64,000 nucleotides of DNA from Acidovorax sp. A79. Lineage in GTDB: Bacteria > Pseudomonadota > Gammaproteobacteria > Burkholderiales > Burkholderiaceae_C. The number at the start of each line of letters is the position of its first letter. Within the stretch, counting starts at the first letter, position 1. Under the pieces are notes generated by a model. It was given only the letters and a program-made list of their open reading frames with translations. It searched no databases and was not told the origin of the DNA. The stretch covers positions 2,121,001 through 2,185,000 of the forward strand of contig NZ_AP028672.1 of NCBI RefSeq assembly GCF_041154505.1, read 5' to 3'. The position numbers and the translations under genes were made by a program. Of the stretch, positions 42,024-50,502 are shown in pieces.

Positions 42024-43298
42024 TCATGCGGCGTCCGGCCAGCGCCGCAGCAGCAGGCTGGCGTTCACCCCGCCGAAACCAAACCCGTTGAGCATGGCGT
42101 GCGTGAGCGCCATCGGCCGGGGCCGCAACGCCACCATGTCCAGCCCCTCGGCCAGCGCATCGGGCGTGTGCAGGTTCAGCGTGCCCGGCACCACCTGGTC
42201 GCGCAGCGCCAGCGCGGTGAAGATGGCCGCCACCGCTCCCGCCGCCCCCAGCAGATGGCCGGTGGCCGACTTGGTGGAGCTGATGGCCACCTGCGCCCCC
42301 GCGCCAAACACCCGGCGGATGGCGGCCAGCTCGCCCCGGTCGCCCACACCCGTGGACGTGGCGTGCGCGTTCAGGTGCTGCACGTCCTGGGCCGTGAGGC
42401 CTGCCTGCGCCAGGGCGGCCCACATGCTGCGCGCGGCGCCGTCACCGTCTTCGGGGCCGGAGGTGATGTGGTACGCGTCGGCCGACGTGCCGTAGCCCAC
42501 CAGCTCGGCCAGCGGCATGGCGCCGCGCGCAAGGGCATGGTCCAGCGCCTCGATCACCAGCATGCCCGCGCCCTCGCCCATCACGAAACCGTCGCGCTGC
42601 GCGTCAAACGGCCGCGAGGCCTGCTCGGGTGTGTCGTTGAACGCGGTGCCCAGGGCCTTGGCCGCCGCAAAGCCGCCCAGGCTCACGCGGTCAATGGCCG
42701 CCTCGCTGCCCCCGCACACGGCCACGTCGGCCTCGCCGCTGCGGATCAGGCGCGCGGCATCGCCAATCGCCTGCACGCTGGCGGCGCAGGCGGTGACCGG
42801 CGCACCCAGCGGCCCCTTGAGCCCGTGGCGGATCGACACCTGCCCCGCCGCCAGATTGACCAGGAACGACGGCACCGTGAACGGCGACAGGCGCTGCGGG
42901 CCGCGCGCGTCGGTGGTGCGCACTGCCTCGGCAATCGCGCCAAAGCCACCAATGCCCGAGGCGATCACCGTGGCCGTGCGCTCGCGCGCCCGCTCATCGG
43001 CAGGCGGCCAGCCGGCCTGCGCCAGCGCCTGCTGCGCCGCGCCCAGCGCGAAGGGAATGAAGCGGTCCATCTTGCGCTGGTCCTTGGACGAGACGACGGC
43101 ATCCACGTCCCAGCCCCCTTCGGGGTCTTGAGCGACATCCGGCACCTGCCCCGCCACCTTGGCGGCAATGCCGTCCGTGACAGCGTCCGGCAGGCGCGAC
43201 AGGCCCGAGCGCCCCGCCAGCAGGCGCCGCCACACCAGTTCCACACCGCAGCCCAGCGGCGACACCAGGCCCATGCCCGTGACCACGACGCGCCGCAT
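42024..43298 (-). CDS. Beta-ketoacyl-ACP synthase II paralogue (FabF-like)
   Basis: This 424-residue condensing enzyme has the thiolase-fold catalytic triad: Cys171 in GAPVTACAASVQAIGDA, a His in NAHATSTGVGDRGE and a His in KSATGHLLGAAGAVA. GEGAGMLVIEALDHA and GFGFGGVNASLLLRRW are family blocks. The start MRRVVVTGMGLVSPLG (ATG 43298) is standard; the longer frame from 43334 is not. It stands alone, away from a fab cluster, and is divergent from a TetR gene, so it is probably an accessory synthase under dedicated control. Confidence 0.92.
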   Translation of the reverse strand: MRRVVVTGMGLVSPLGCGVELVWRRLLAGRSGLSRLPDAVTDGIAAKVAGQVPDVAQDPEGGWDVDAVVSSKDQRKMDRFIPFALGAAQQALAQAGWPPADERARERTATVIASGIGGFGAIAEAVRTTDARGPQRLSPFTVPSFLVNLAAGQVSIRHGLKGPLGAPVTACAASVQAIGDAARLIRSGEADVAVCGGSEAAIDRVSLGGFAAAKALGTAFNDTPEQASRPFDAQRDGFVMGEGAGMLVIEALDHALARGAMPLAELVGYGTSADAYHITSGPEDGDGAARSMWAALAQAGLTAQDVQHLNAHATSTGVGDRGELAAIRRVFGAGAQVAISSTKSATGHLLGAAGAVAAIFTALALRDQVVPGTLNLHTPDALAEGLDMVALRPRPMALTHAMLNGFGFGGVNASLLLRRWPDAA

Positions 43299-43454
43299 CA
43301 GGCCACCGCCTTGTCGCAGCACACACCACTCCACACCTCGGCACCACGGCCGCCATGGATCATCTTCTTCATGGATTCACCTCGTCAGACAGATTGGGCG
43401 CAGCACCAGGAACCGGCTCCAGGGCACTGCGGCGACACGCGGAAACGATCCGCG

Positions 43455-43484
43455 CCTTTATGATTGCAGTCGTCATCATAAAGG
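43455..43484. promoter_or_regulatory. 9-bp palindromic operator upstream of the TetR gene
   Basis: CCTTTATGA (43455-43463) and TCATAAAGG (43476-43484) are perfect complements around 12 bases in the 230-bp divergent spacer between the FabF-like and TetR genes. The layout fits a TetR dimer site controlling both directions. Binding is inferred. Confidence 0.6.
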
Positions 43485-43528
43485 CATCACCACTTTTTTG
43501 CGTACGATCGCAATCAATAAGAGGCAGC

Positions 43529-44125
43529 ATGAAGGTTTCCAAAGCACAGGCCGCAGAGAACCGGCAGGGCATCCTGGACGCGGCCTCCCGCCTCTACCGC
43601 GAGCGGGGGCTGACCGGCGTGGGCGTGGCCGACATCACACGCGACGCCGGGCTCACGCATGGCGGGCTGTACCGGCATTTCGCCTCCAAGGATGCGCTGG
43701 TGCAGGAGGCGTGCGCGCGGGCTTTCGACTGGTCCATCGCCCCGCTGGACGGCGCCACCCCGAACACCACGGTCGGTGAGCGCATCCAGAGCTACCTCTC
43801 GCCCCAGCACCGCGACTCGCCCGGCACGGGCTGCCCGGCCGCCGCGCTGGCGGTGGACGCCGCGCGGGCGGGCAGCGAACTGTCGGAAGTGTTCGCCCAA
43901 GGCATCGAGCGCAACATCGGGCGTTTTGCCCAGCTGCTCTGCGGTGGTGACGCCACCGTGCAGCCCCAAGACCGCGCCCGCGCCATGCAGGTGCTGGCCA
44001 CCATGGTCGGCGGGCTGGTGCTGGCCCGCGCCACCGCCGCGGCGCGGCCGGCGTTGTCGGATGAAATATTGACGACGTTGCAGGCCCAGTTGATCGGGCT
44101 GCTGGGCGACGGCGACGCACGCTGA
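43529..44125 (+). CDS. TetR/AcrR-family transcriptional regulator
   Basis: This 198-residue regulator has the TetR helix-turn-helix (GILDAASRLYRERGLTGVGV, ADITRDAGLTHGGLYRHFAS, KDALVQEACARAFDWSI) and a C-terminal domain with SPGTGCPAAALAVDAAR and MVGGLVLARATAAARPALSD, as in the TetR_C_33/YxaF-like group. ATG 43529 follows AAGAGGCAGC. It is divergent from the FabF-like gene with a 9-bp palindrome between, and is followed by a long hairpin terminator. Confidence 0.92.
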   Translation: MKVSKAQAAENRQGILDAASRLYRERGLTGVGVADITRDAGLTHGGLYRHFASKDALVQEACARAFDWSIAPLDGATPNTTVGERIQSYLSPQHRDSPGTGCPAAALAVDAARAGSELSEVFAQGIERNIGRFAQLLCGGDATVQPQDRARAMQVLATMVGGLVLARATAAARPALSDEILTTLQAQLIGLLGDGDAR

Positions 44126-44155
44126 CAACCTGGCGCTCACCCATTGCTATCAAAA

Positions 44156-44198
44156 AAAGAGCTGCTGGCGCTTGATGGTCAAGCGCCAGCAGCTCTTT
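44156..44198. terminator. Perfect 20-bp hairpin, bidirectional terminator and repeat-family member
   Basis: Bases 44156-44175 and 44179-44198 are perfect 20-bp complements around the loop TGG; the stem core reads GAGCTGCTGGCGCTTGA. It is preceded by GCTATCAAAAAAA, so on the minus strand it ends in a T tract, and its own arms start with AAA/TTT. It separates the convergent TetR and DUF2917 genes. The GCTAT and GGCGCTTGATGG parts recur at 46460-46490 (inverted). Confidence 0.8.
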
Positions 44199-44261
44199 GA
44201 AGCTCTATTGCACACCCGAACACCGGCGGGGCAGGCCCCTCTCCGGATCAGGCCGGCGCCC

Positions 44262-44642
44262 TCAGGCGCAGCAGGCGGCGTCGCCCCAGGCGGGAGCCCC
44301 GTTGCCCACGGATGCGCGGCGCCACCACGATGCAGGGCGGGCACTGGCAGCCTCGCCGCGCACCCAGCGGTACTGCAGGCGGCGGCCGTTCAGGGGTTCC
44401 ACCACCACCGACTGGCCCGCGGCGACCTGCAGCGACTGGCCGGCGCACAGAAACACATCGCTGCTGTCGCCCAGGCCCTTGCCCAGCGTCACCCAGGCCT
44501 GGCCTTCGGCGATGCGCAAGGTCATCGCGGCCCTGGGGGCCAGGCTGACGGCGGCGCCAGCGGCCACGGTGCCGGCGCCAGCGGCCGAAGCGCCCACGGC
44601 GCGGGAAGATGCGAACAGATGAAGAGCGTGAGAGGTTGTCAT
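44262..44642 (-). CDS. DUF2917-family protein, copy 1
   Basis: This 126-residue protein has the DUF2917 cupin-like core: MTLRIAEGQAWVTLGKGLGD, VFLCAGQSLQVAAGQSVVVE, with the GQaWvT and HvV/VVVEP turns typical of the family. The start ATG 44642 follows CCGGAGAATGC. The N-terminal 40 residues are Ala/Gly-rich. No catalytic motif is evident. It shares a promoter signature with the second DUF2917 gene at 44748-45287, and both lie beside a LysR gene. Confidence 0.8.
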   Translation of the reverse strand: MTTSHALHLFASSRAVGASAAGAGTVAAGAAVSLAPRAAMTLRIAEGQAWVTLGKGLGDSSDVFLCAGQSLQVAAGQSVVVEPLNGRRLQYRWVRGEAASARPASWWRRASVGNGAPAWGDAACCA

Positions 44643-44674
44643 GGCATTCTCCGGGTTAACCCTAGTAAGACCGT

Positions 44675-44720
44675 ATGGTGCGCGGCTTGCAGAACAACGT
44701 CCAATGAAAAGCACGGCACC
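44675..44720 (-). promoter_or_regulatory. Shared-type promoter of DUF2917 copy 1 (TTGGAC-N18-CACCAT)
   Basis: On the minus strand TTTTCATTGGAC (rc of 44699-44710) holds a -35-like TTGGAC, and CACCAT (rc of 44675-44680) lies 18 bp downstream. Upstream, CCGTGC follows the box. The 12-mer GTCCAATGAAAA on the plus strand is identical at 45355-45366, upstream of the second copy, with the same 18-bp spacing. Confidence 0.6.
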
Positions 44721-44747
44721 GATTGATGCTTTTCCTGCATGTAGTCC

Positions 44748-45287
44748 TCAAGCGGGCCTGCGTTGTCCCTGTGGCGCTATCCGATTGAGAGCAAAGCGAG
44801 CCAGGCCAGCAGCAAACCGCCCGCCCGCGCCCGTCACCTCCCCCAACGCAGCGCCCAGGGCACGCCCGCCCTGCCCCAGGGCATGCCCCAGGTCGCGCAG
44901 CGGCTGCACCACGCCACATTCCCAGTCGCGGGCGGCCAGGCTGTGGGGCTGGGTCGTCGCCGGGGCGGCCGCACCATCCCAGTGGAAGGCCACTGGCTCG
45001 GTGCCGCCGCCGGGGTTCCAGGCCTCCATCACCACATGCTGGCCGGGCGCGACAGCCAGCTGCTCGCCCGCCCGCAGCAGATGGTCGGCCGTGGCACCGG
45101 GCAGGTCCGCCAAAGACCCGCTCAGGGTGAGCCAGACCTGCCCCTGGGCAATCTGCAGCACGCCATGGGTGTGCGGGCGCAGCGACAGCGCTTGGCCCGT
45201 GGCCAGCTTCCAGCAACCGGCCGCAGATCGGCCAGCCAGGCTGGCGTGCACGGATTGTTGCGATTCCAGAACGTTGCGGGGGGACAT
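44748..45287 (-). CDS. DUF2917-family protein, copy 2
   Basis: This 179-residue protein has the same core (HGVLQIAQGQVWLTLSGSLA, HLLRAGEQLAVAPGQHVVME, then AWNPGGGTEPVAFHWDG), followed by a C-terminal Ala/Gly-rich tail (LGHALGQGGRALGAALGEV). The start ATG 45287 follows AAGGAGCCTGTC. A much longer frame up to 46253 is only the antisense of the LysR gene. Its promoter is of the same design as that of copy 1. It is divergent from the LysR gene, which is the likely activator of both copies. Confidence 0.82.
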   Translation of the reverse strand: MSPRNVLESQQSVHASLAGRSAAGCWKLATGQALSLRPHTHGVLQIAQGQVWLTLSGSLADLPGATADHLLRAGEQLAVAPGQHVVMEAWNPGGGTEPVAFHWDGAAAPATTQPHSLAARDWECGVVQPLRDLGHALGQGGRALGAALGEVTGAGGRFAAGLARFALNRIAPQGQRRPA

Positions 45288-45330
45288 GACAGGCTCCTTG
45301 GCTTCGATGAAAAGGTGTTTCGGAGACTGG

Positions 45331-45377
45331 ATAGTGCACTCGGCGGCACACACAGTCCAATGAAAACGCGGTACGCT
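45331..45377 (-). promoter_or_regulatory. Shared-type promoter of DUF2917 copy 2 (TTGGAC-N18-CACTAT)
   Basis: On the minus strand TTGGAC (rc of 45355-45360) and CACTAT (rc of 45331-45336) are 18 bp apart, preceded by TTTTCA and GTACCGCG. This repeats the arrangement of copy 1 with one change in the -10 box. The upstream half lies in the spacer shared with the divergent LysR gene. Confidence 0.6.
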
Positions 45378-45419
45378 ATTCATTCCGCCAACGCATGAAT
45401 CGCATCCAGGACACCTGCC

Positions 45420-46415
45420 ATGGCCTCTGCCGAATACTCCCCTGCCGTCCTTCGCACCCGCCCCGTGGCCACCGGCCATTGGCGCGCCTTTCTCGCCGTG
45501 GCCAAGCACCTGAACTTCCGCGCCGCCGCCGACGAGCTGGCGCTCACCCAGTCCGCCGTGAGCCGCCAGATCCAGGCACTGGAAGAAGAAGTGGGCGTGG
45601 CGCTGTTCCTGCGCCACACGCGGGCGGTGGAGCTGACCAGCGCGGGCGCGCAGCTGCAGCGCGCCGTGGCCCCGGCGCTTGAGCGCATGGACGCCGCCGT
45701 GCGCCTGGTGCGCCAGACGGCCGGGCGCCGCAGTGTGGCCATCACCACCTGGGCCAGCTTTGCATCGATGTGGCTGATCCCGCGCATGGAGGAGTTCCAG
45801 CGCGACAACCCGGGCATCGACATCCGCATTGATGCGAGCGACGTGCCGGTGGACCTGGAAACCTCGGACGTGGACCTGGCCCTGCGCTACAGCATGCCGG
45901 GCGCGGGCACCCTGGGCGGACAGCGCCTGTTTGGCGAGCAGCTGGCCGTGGTGGCCAGCCCCTGGCTGCTCAAGAGCGGCAAGCCCCTGCGCACGCCGGC
46001 CGATGTCACCCAGTTCACGCTGATCGAGGCGGGCGACGCGCACCGCAGCCAGCACCTGGAATGGCTCAGCTGGCGCCGCTGGTTCGACGCGCGGGATTTG
46101 GCCAAGCTGCAGCCCGAGCGCTGGCTGTATTTCAACTACGCCCACCAGATCGTGCAGGCCGCCCTCGCCGGCCAGGGCCTGGCGCTGGCGCGCATGCCGC
46201 TGATTGCCGATGCACTGGCCGCTGGCGACCTGGTGGAGGTGCTGCCCGGCCACCGCATCGACTCCCCGCTGGCCTACTGGCTCATGGTGGGGCCCCGCAG
46301 CGCGCAGCGGCCGGAGATCAAGGCGTTTTGCGCCTGGCTGCAGGTGCAGGCCCAGGCCACGCGCGAAGCGATCGGGGATGTGCCCGACCCGGACCTGAAC
46401 GACAACCTGGACTGA
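45420..46415 (+). CDS. LysR-family transcriptional regulator (GcvA-like)
   Basis: This 331-residue regulator has the LysR helix-turn-helix (WRAFLAVAKHLNFRAAADEL, ALTQSAVSRQIQALEEEVGV, ALFLRHTRAVELTSAGAQL) and an effector domain of the GcvA branch (VAITTWASFASMWLIPRMEE, SDVDLALRYSMPG, NYAHQIVQAALAGQGLALAR). The start ATG 45420 gives MASAEYSPAVLRT. It is divergent from DUF2917 copy 2 and so probably acts at the TTTTCATTGGAC boxes found before both copies. Confidence 0.92.
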   Translation: MASAEYSPAVLRTRPVATGHWRAFLAVAKHLNFRAAADELALTQSAVSRQIQALEEEVGVALFLRHTRAVELTSAGAQLQRAVAPALERMDAAVRLVRQTAGRRSVAITTWASFASMWLIPRMEEFQRDNPGIDIRIDASDVPVDLETSDVDLALRYSMPGAGTLGGQRLFGEQLAVVASPWLLKSGKPLRTPADVTQFTLIEAGDAHRSQHLEWLSWRRWFDARDLAKLQPERWLYFNYAHQIVQAALAGQGLALARMPLIADALAAGDLVEVLPGHRIDSPLAYWLMVGPRSAQRPEIKAFCAWLQVQAQATREAIGDVPDPDLNDNLD

Positions 46416-46421
46416 CAGCAG

Positions 46422-46460
46422 AAAAGCGCGGGTCCGGCCGGACCTAGCGCTTTTGTTTTG
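46422..46460. terminator. Terminator between the convergent LysR and tyrS genes
   Basis: AAAAGCGC (46422-46429) pairs with GCGCTTTT (46447-46454), enclosing the self-complementary GGTCCGGCCGGACC, and is followed by GTTTTG. With A and T tracts on both sides it can stop transcription from either direction. Confidence 0.75.
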
Positions 46461-46496
46461 ATAGCGACCAGCGCTTATCCATCAAGCGCCAGCGGC
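46456..46496. repeat. Dispersed repeat-family member (inverted copy)
   Basis: TTTTGATAGC followed by GCGCTT (46471-46476), ATCCATC and AAGCGC (46484-46489) resembles, in inverse orientation, the GCTATCAAAA...GGCGCTTGATGG element at 44146-44178. It lies behind the tyrS stop codon. Confidence 0.5.
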
Positions 46497-46511
46497 CAAT
46501 TTGACTAAAAA

Positions 46512-47744
46512 TCAGGCCAAGGTCACCCGTGCAAACTTGCGCTTGCCCACCTGCACCACGTAGGTGCCGGCGGCCAGCTTCAGGCCCTTGTCGCTGACCA
46601 CGCTGCCATCCACCCGCACGCCGCCGCCATCGATCAGGCGGTTGGCCTCGCTGCCGGACGGCGCCAGGTTGGCCTGCTTGAGCAAGGCACCGATGCCCAG
46701 CGGCGCACCCGACAGGGACACTTCGGGGATCTCATCGGGCACGCCGCCCTTGCTGCGGTTGATGAAATCCTGCTCGGCCGCATCGGCCGCCGCAGCGCTG
46801 TGGAAGCGCGCGGTGATTTCCTTGGCCAGCATCACCTTCGCGTCCTTGGGGTTGCGCCCGCCCGCGATCTCGGCCTTGAGCGCGGCGATCTCGGCCAGGC
46901 TCTTGAACGACAGCAGCGTGTACCAGTCCCACATCAGCGTGTCGCTGATCGACAGCACCTTGGCGAACATGGTGTTGGGCTCTTCGGCGATGCCGATGTA
47001 GTTGTTCTTGGACTTGGACATCTTGTCCACGCCGTCCAGGCCCACCAGCAGCGGCATGGTGAGCACGCACTGCGGTTCCTGGCCGTATTCCTGCTGCAGG
47101 TGGCGGCCCATGAGCAGGTTGAACTTCTGGTCGGTGCCGCCCAGCTCCAGGTCGCTTTTCAGGGCCACCGAGTCGTAGCCCTGCATCAGCGGGTACAGAA
47201 ACTCATGCACCGCGATGGATTGGCCGGTGGTGAAGCGCTTGTGGAAATCGTCGCGCTCCATCATGCGCGCCACGGTGTACCGGGAAGCCAGCTGGATCAT
47301 GCCGCTCGCACCCAGAGGTTCGCTCCACTCGCTGTTGTAGCGAATCTCGGTGCGCGCGGGGTCCAGCACCATGCTGGCCTGCTTGTAGTAGGTCTCGGCG
47401 TTCACCTTGATCTGCTCGGGCGTGAGCGGCGGGCGCGTGCTGTTGCGGCCGGAAGGGTCGCCGATCAGGCTCGTGAAGTCCCCGATCAGGAAGATCACCT
47501 GGTGGCCCAGATCTTGCAATTGCCGCATCTTGTTCAGCACCACCGTGTGGCCGATGTGGATGTCGGGTGCCGTGGGATCGAGTCCCAGTTTGATGCGCAG
47601 CGGCTGGCCCGTGGCCTCCGAGCGCGCCAGCTTCTTGACCCATTCGTCCTGCGGCAGCAGTTCCTGCACGCCGCGCAGCGAGATTTCAAGGGCCTGTCTT
47701 ACACCATCAGAGACCGGGGTTGTTGTAACAGCAGATTGATTCAT
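46512..47744 (-). CDS. tyrS: Tyrosyl-tRNA synthetase
   Basis: This 410-residue class I synthetase charges tRNA-Tyr. It has the HIGH motif in [20 protein letters not shown], the KMSKS motif in [55 protein letters not shown] and an S4 RNA-binding domain at the C-terminus ([35 protein letters not shown]). The length and layout match the TyrRS form common in Betaproteobacteria. It is divergent from the M23 peptidase gene. Confidence 0.98.
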   Translation of the reverse strand: MNQSAVTTTPVSDGVRQALEISLRGVQELLPQDEWVKKLARSEATGQPLRIKLGLDPTAPDIHIGHTVVLNKMRQLQDLGHQVIFLIGDFTSLIGDPSGRNSTRPPLTPEQIKVNAETYYKQASMVLDPARTEIRYNSEWSEPLGASGMIQLASRYTVARMMERDDFHKRFTTGQSIAVHEFLYPLMQGYDSVALKSDLELGGTDQKFNLLMGRHLQQEYGQEPQCVLTMPLLVGLDGVDKMSKSKNNYIGIAEEPNTMFAKVLSISDTLMWDWYTLLSFKSLAEIAALKAEIAGGRNPKDAKVMLAKEITARFHSAAAADAAEQDFINRSKGGVPDEIPEVSLSGAPLGIGALLKQANLAPSGSEANRLIDGGGVRVDGSVVSDKGLKLAAGTYVVQVGKRKFARVTLA

Positions 47745-47946
47745 AAGGGTTTTTTGGGATGTCTAGACAGCATGCACCGCTATACTTCAGCCCACATTGC
47801 TTGAGGCGGATTCTAGTAGGCCCGCCGTTTCGACCTGTTTTCACGCTGTCGCATGGCCACATGCCTGGCAGCCTGTGTTCCTGGCCTCGCCCCGCCGTCG
47901 CAACGGGGGAGTTTCAGGAAGTCACGCTCACCCTGGGGATAGACCT

Positions 47947-49314
47947 TTGATTCACGGCCTCACTACGGTCCGCACCGCCAGCACCGCTTTGCTTGACCGG
48001 CTGTCCCGCACGATCCAACAACATCCCAAACGCATCACCGCCGCTGTCGCAGCCCTGCTGCTGACGGGCGGCGGCGGCGCGTTCGCCGTGGCGTCCTTCG
48101 CCCCCGACCCGGCCGAGCTGCCGGTGCGCATGGTGAGCTACCCCGTCGAATCGCTGGCCGAAAACCTCGTGCTGGGCGAGCTCGACGCCCCGGGCTTCTC
48201 GCTGTTCCGCTCCGAACAGGTGCGCAGCAGCGACACCCCCGAATCGCTGCTGCAGCGCCTGGGCGTGGCCGACCCGGCCGCCGCCGCGTTCATGCGCGGT
48301 GACACTCCTGTCCGACAAAATGTGCTCGGGCGCACTGGCCGTGCCGTGTCGGCCGAGACCACCGACGACCACCGCCTGACCCGCCTGACCGTGCGCTGGG
48401 TGCCCGACGACAGCGGCAGCTTCCGCCGGCTCATCGTCGAGCGCAACGGCGACAAATTCAGCTCCCGCATCGAAACCGCCAAGATGACGGTGGGCAGCCG
48501 CCTGGCGGGCGGCATCATCCACAGCTCGCTGTTCGCCGCCACCGATGCCTCCAACATCCCCGACGGCGTGGCCGTGCAGATGGCCGAACTCTTCTCGGGC
48601 AACATCGACTTTCGCCGTTCGCTGCGCAAGGGCGACCGCTTCTCGGTGGTGTATGAAACCCTGGAAGCCGACGGCGAGCCCCTGTCCAGCGGCCGGGTGC
48701 TGAGCGCCGAGTTCGTCAACAACGGCAAGACCCACCAGGCCCTGTGGTTCCAGGAGCCGGGCGCCGCCAAGGGCGCCTACTACACGCTCGACGGCGAGAG
48801 CATGCGCCGCGCCTACCTGACCTCGCCGGTCGAGTTCTCGCGCGTGACCAGCGGCTTCAAGATGCGCATGCACCCCATCCTGAAGACCTGGCGCGCCCAC
48901 CTGGGCACCGATTTCGCGGCCCCCTCCGGCACCTCCGTGCGCACCGTGGGCGACGGCGTGGTCGAGTTTGCCGGCGTGCAGAACGGCTTTGGCAACGTGG
49001 TCTTCGTCAAGCACCGCAACCAGCACGTCACCGTGTACGCCCATCTGAGCCGCATCGACGTGCGCCAGGGCCAGTCCGTAGAACAGGGCCAGACGCTGGG
49101 CGCCGTGGGCGCCACCGGCTGGGCCACCGGCCCCCACCTGCATTTCGAATTCCGCGTGAACGGCGTGCACCAGGATCCGCAGACCATCGTCGCCCAGAGC
49201 GAAGCGGCGGCCCCCGTCTCGGCGGCCGGGCGACCCGCGTTCGAGCGCCTGGCGTCCAACATGCGCATCCAGCTGTCCGCTGCGGCGCTTGTCGAACAGG
49301 CCAGCGCAGACTGA
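47947..49314 (+). CDS. M23-family murein endopeptidase
   Basis: This 455-residue envelope protein probably cleaves peptidoglycan cross-links. One membrane anchor (ITAAVAALLLTGGGGAFAV) is followed by an OapA/Csd3-type N-domain (SLLQRLGVADPAAAAFMRGD) and a LytM domain with HPILKTWRAHLGTDFAAPSG (His/Asp ligands), GNVVFVKHRNQHVTVYAHLS and GWATGPHLHFEFRVNG (HxH). I propose the TTG at 47947 (LIHGLTTVRTAS) as start, eight bases after GGGGAT; an ATG at 47797 would include the tyrS promoter. anmK follows after 36 bp, tying wall cleavage to recycling. Confidence 0.9.
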   Translation: MIHGLTTVRTASTALLDRLSRTIQQHPKRITAAVAALLLTGGGGAFAVASFAPDPAELPVRMVSYPVESLAENLVLGELDAPGFSLFRSEQVRSSDTPESLLQRLGVADPAAAAFMRGDTPVRQNVLGRTGRAVSAETTDDHRLTRLTVRWVPDDSGSFRRLIVERNGDKFSSRIETAKMTVGSRLAGGIIHSSLFAATDASNIPDGVAVQMAELFSGNIDFRRSLRKGDRFSVVYETLEADGEPLSSGRVLSAEFVNNGKTHQALWFQEPGAAKGAYYTLDGESMRRAYLTSPVEFSRVTSGFKMRMHPILKTWRAHLGTDFAAPSGTSVRTVGDGVVEFAGVQNGFGNVVFVKHRNQHVTVYAHLSRIDVRQGQSVEQGQTLGAVGATGWATGPHLHFEFRVNGVHQDPQTIVAQSEAAAPVSAAGRPAFERLASNMRIQLSAAALVEQASAD

Positions 49315-49350
49315 GCCGCTGGCAGCATCCGCGCGCACATCCCCCGGGCC

Positions 49351-50463
49351 ATGTCTGATCTGTACATCGGCCTGATGTCGGGCACCTCGCTCGATGGCAT
49401 CGACGGGGTGCTGGCGGATTTTTCCGGCCCCCGCATGGTGGTCACGCACCACGCCAGCATGGCGTTCGCGCCGGAGCTGCGGGCGGAACTGCTCGCCCTG
49501 AACACCCCTGGCAGCAACGAGCTGCACCGCGCTGCGCTGGCGGGCAATGCGCTGTCGCGCGCGTATGCCGAGGTGGTGCACGCGCTGCTGGAGCGCAGCG
49601 GACAGCCGGCCAGCGCCATCCGCGCCCTCGGAGCCCACGGGCAGACGGTGCGCCACCGCCCCCAGGAATTCGACGGAACGGGCTACACCCTCCAGCTGGG
49701 CAGCCCCGCCGTGCTGGCGGAACGCACGGGCATCACCGTGGTGGCGGATTTCCGCAGCCGCGACGTGGCCGCCGGCGGCCAGGGTGCGCCCCTGGTGCCC
49801 GCGTTCCACCAGGGCGTGTTCGGCCGCGCGGACGAGACCGTGCTGGTGCTCAACCTCGGGGGCATCTCCAACCTCAGCGTGCTGGGTGCCGGGGGGGCCA
49901 GCGTGCTGGGGTTTGACTGCGGCCCCGGCAACGCGCTGATGGACCACTGGTGCCAGCAGCATACCGGCCAGCCTTTCGATGCGGACGGTGCATGGGCCGC
50001 GAGCGGCCAGGTGCTGCCGGCGCTGCTGGCCTCGCTGCTTGACGAACCCTTTCTGCACAAGCCCCCGCCCAAGAGCACGGGGCGCGACCTGTTCAACCCC
50101 ATCTGGCTCGCGCGGCATCTGCAGCCATGGGCATCGGCGGACCCCGTGGACGTACAGGCCACCCTGACGGAATACACCGCCCGCGCTTGCGCCATCAGCG
50201 CCAATAGCTATCAAAATAATAGCACTACCCTGGCGGTGTGCGGTGGCGGCGCCCTGAACACCCACCTGATGGCGCGGCTGCAGGCCGTATGCCCCGCCGT
50301 GCGGGTCGTCGCCACCGATGCGCTGGGCCTGCCGGCCCTGCAGGTCGAGGCCGCGGCTTTTGCCTGGCTGGCGCGGCAGGCGCTGCACGGGCAGCCCGGC
50401 AACCTGGCCAGCGTCACCGGGGCCGTGGGCGCCCGCGTGCTGGGCGCGGTCTACCCGGCCTGA
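49351..50463 (+). CDS. anmK: Anhydro-N-acetylmuramic acid kinase
   Basis: This 370-residue enzyme phosphorylates and opens 1,6-anhydro-MurNAc during murein recycling. LYIGLMSGTSLDGIDGVLAD, IRALGAHGQTVRHRPQEF, TVVADFRSRDVAAGGQGAPL, VLVLNLGGISNLSVLG and FDCGPGNALMDHWCQ are family motifs. Residues about 284-297 (ANSYQNNSTT) are encoded by a GCTATCAAAATAATAGC repeat that sits in frame just before LAVCGGGALNTHLMARL. The insertion falls at a surface turn and the frame is kept, so function is probably intact. Confidence 0.96.
   Translation: MSDLYIGLMSGTSLDGIDGVLADFSGPRMVVTHHASMAFAPELRAELLALNTPGSNELHRAALAGNALSRAYAEVVHALLERSGQPASAIRALGAHGQTVRHRPQEFDGTGYTLQLGSPAVLAERTGITVVADFRSRDVAAGGQGAPLVPAFHQGVFGRADETVLVLNLGGISNLSVLGAGGASVLGFDCGPGNALMDHWCQQHTGQPFDADGAWAASGQVLPALLASLLDEPFLHKPPPKSTGRDLFNPIWLARHLQPWASADPVDVQATLTEYTARACAISANSYQNNSTTLAVCGGGALNTHLMARLQAVCPAVRVVATDALGLPALQVEAAAFAWLARQALHGQPGNLASVTGAVGARVLGAVYPA
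50207..50223. repeat. GCTAT-type repeat inside anmK
   Basis: GCTAT (50207-50211), CAAAATA and ATAGC (50219-50223) form the same hairpin core as at 37025-37041, here inside the anmK reading frame. The A/T-rich stretch stands out in a very GC-rich gene. Confidence 0.6.
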
Positions 50464-50502
50464 TCCGGGCCGGGCCTGGCGGCCCCTCCCCCGAAACCCC
50501 CT

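Noticed and set aside
44156..44198. CRISPR-like or small RNA reading of the long palindrome
   Set aside because: There is one hairpin only, without spaced repeats or a promoter; it fits a bidirectional terminator between convergent genes.
44748..46253. A 501-residue minus-strand frame extending DUF2917 copy 2
   Set aside because: The added N-terminal part is antisense of the LysR gene; the ATG at 45287 has a good ribosome-binding site.
47914..50388. An 824-residue open frame on the minus strand
   Set aside because: It is the exact antisense of the M23 peptidase and anmK genes, His/Gly/Arg-rich with no family feature; a product of high GC at third codon positions.
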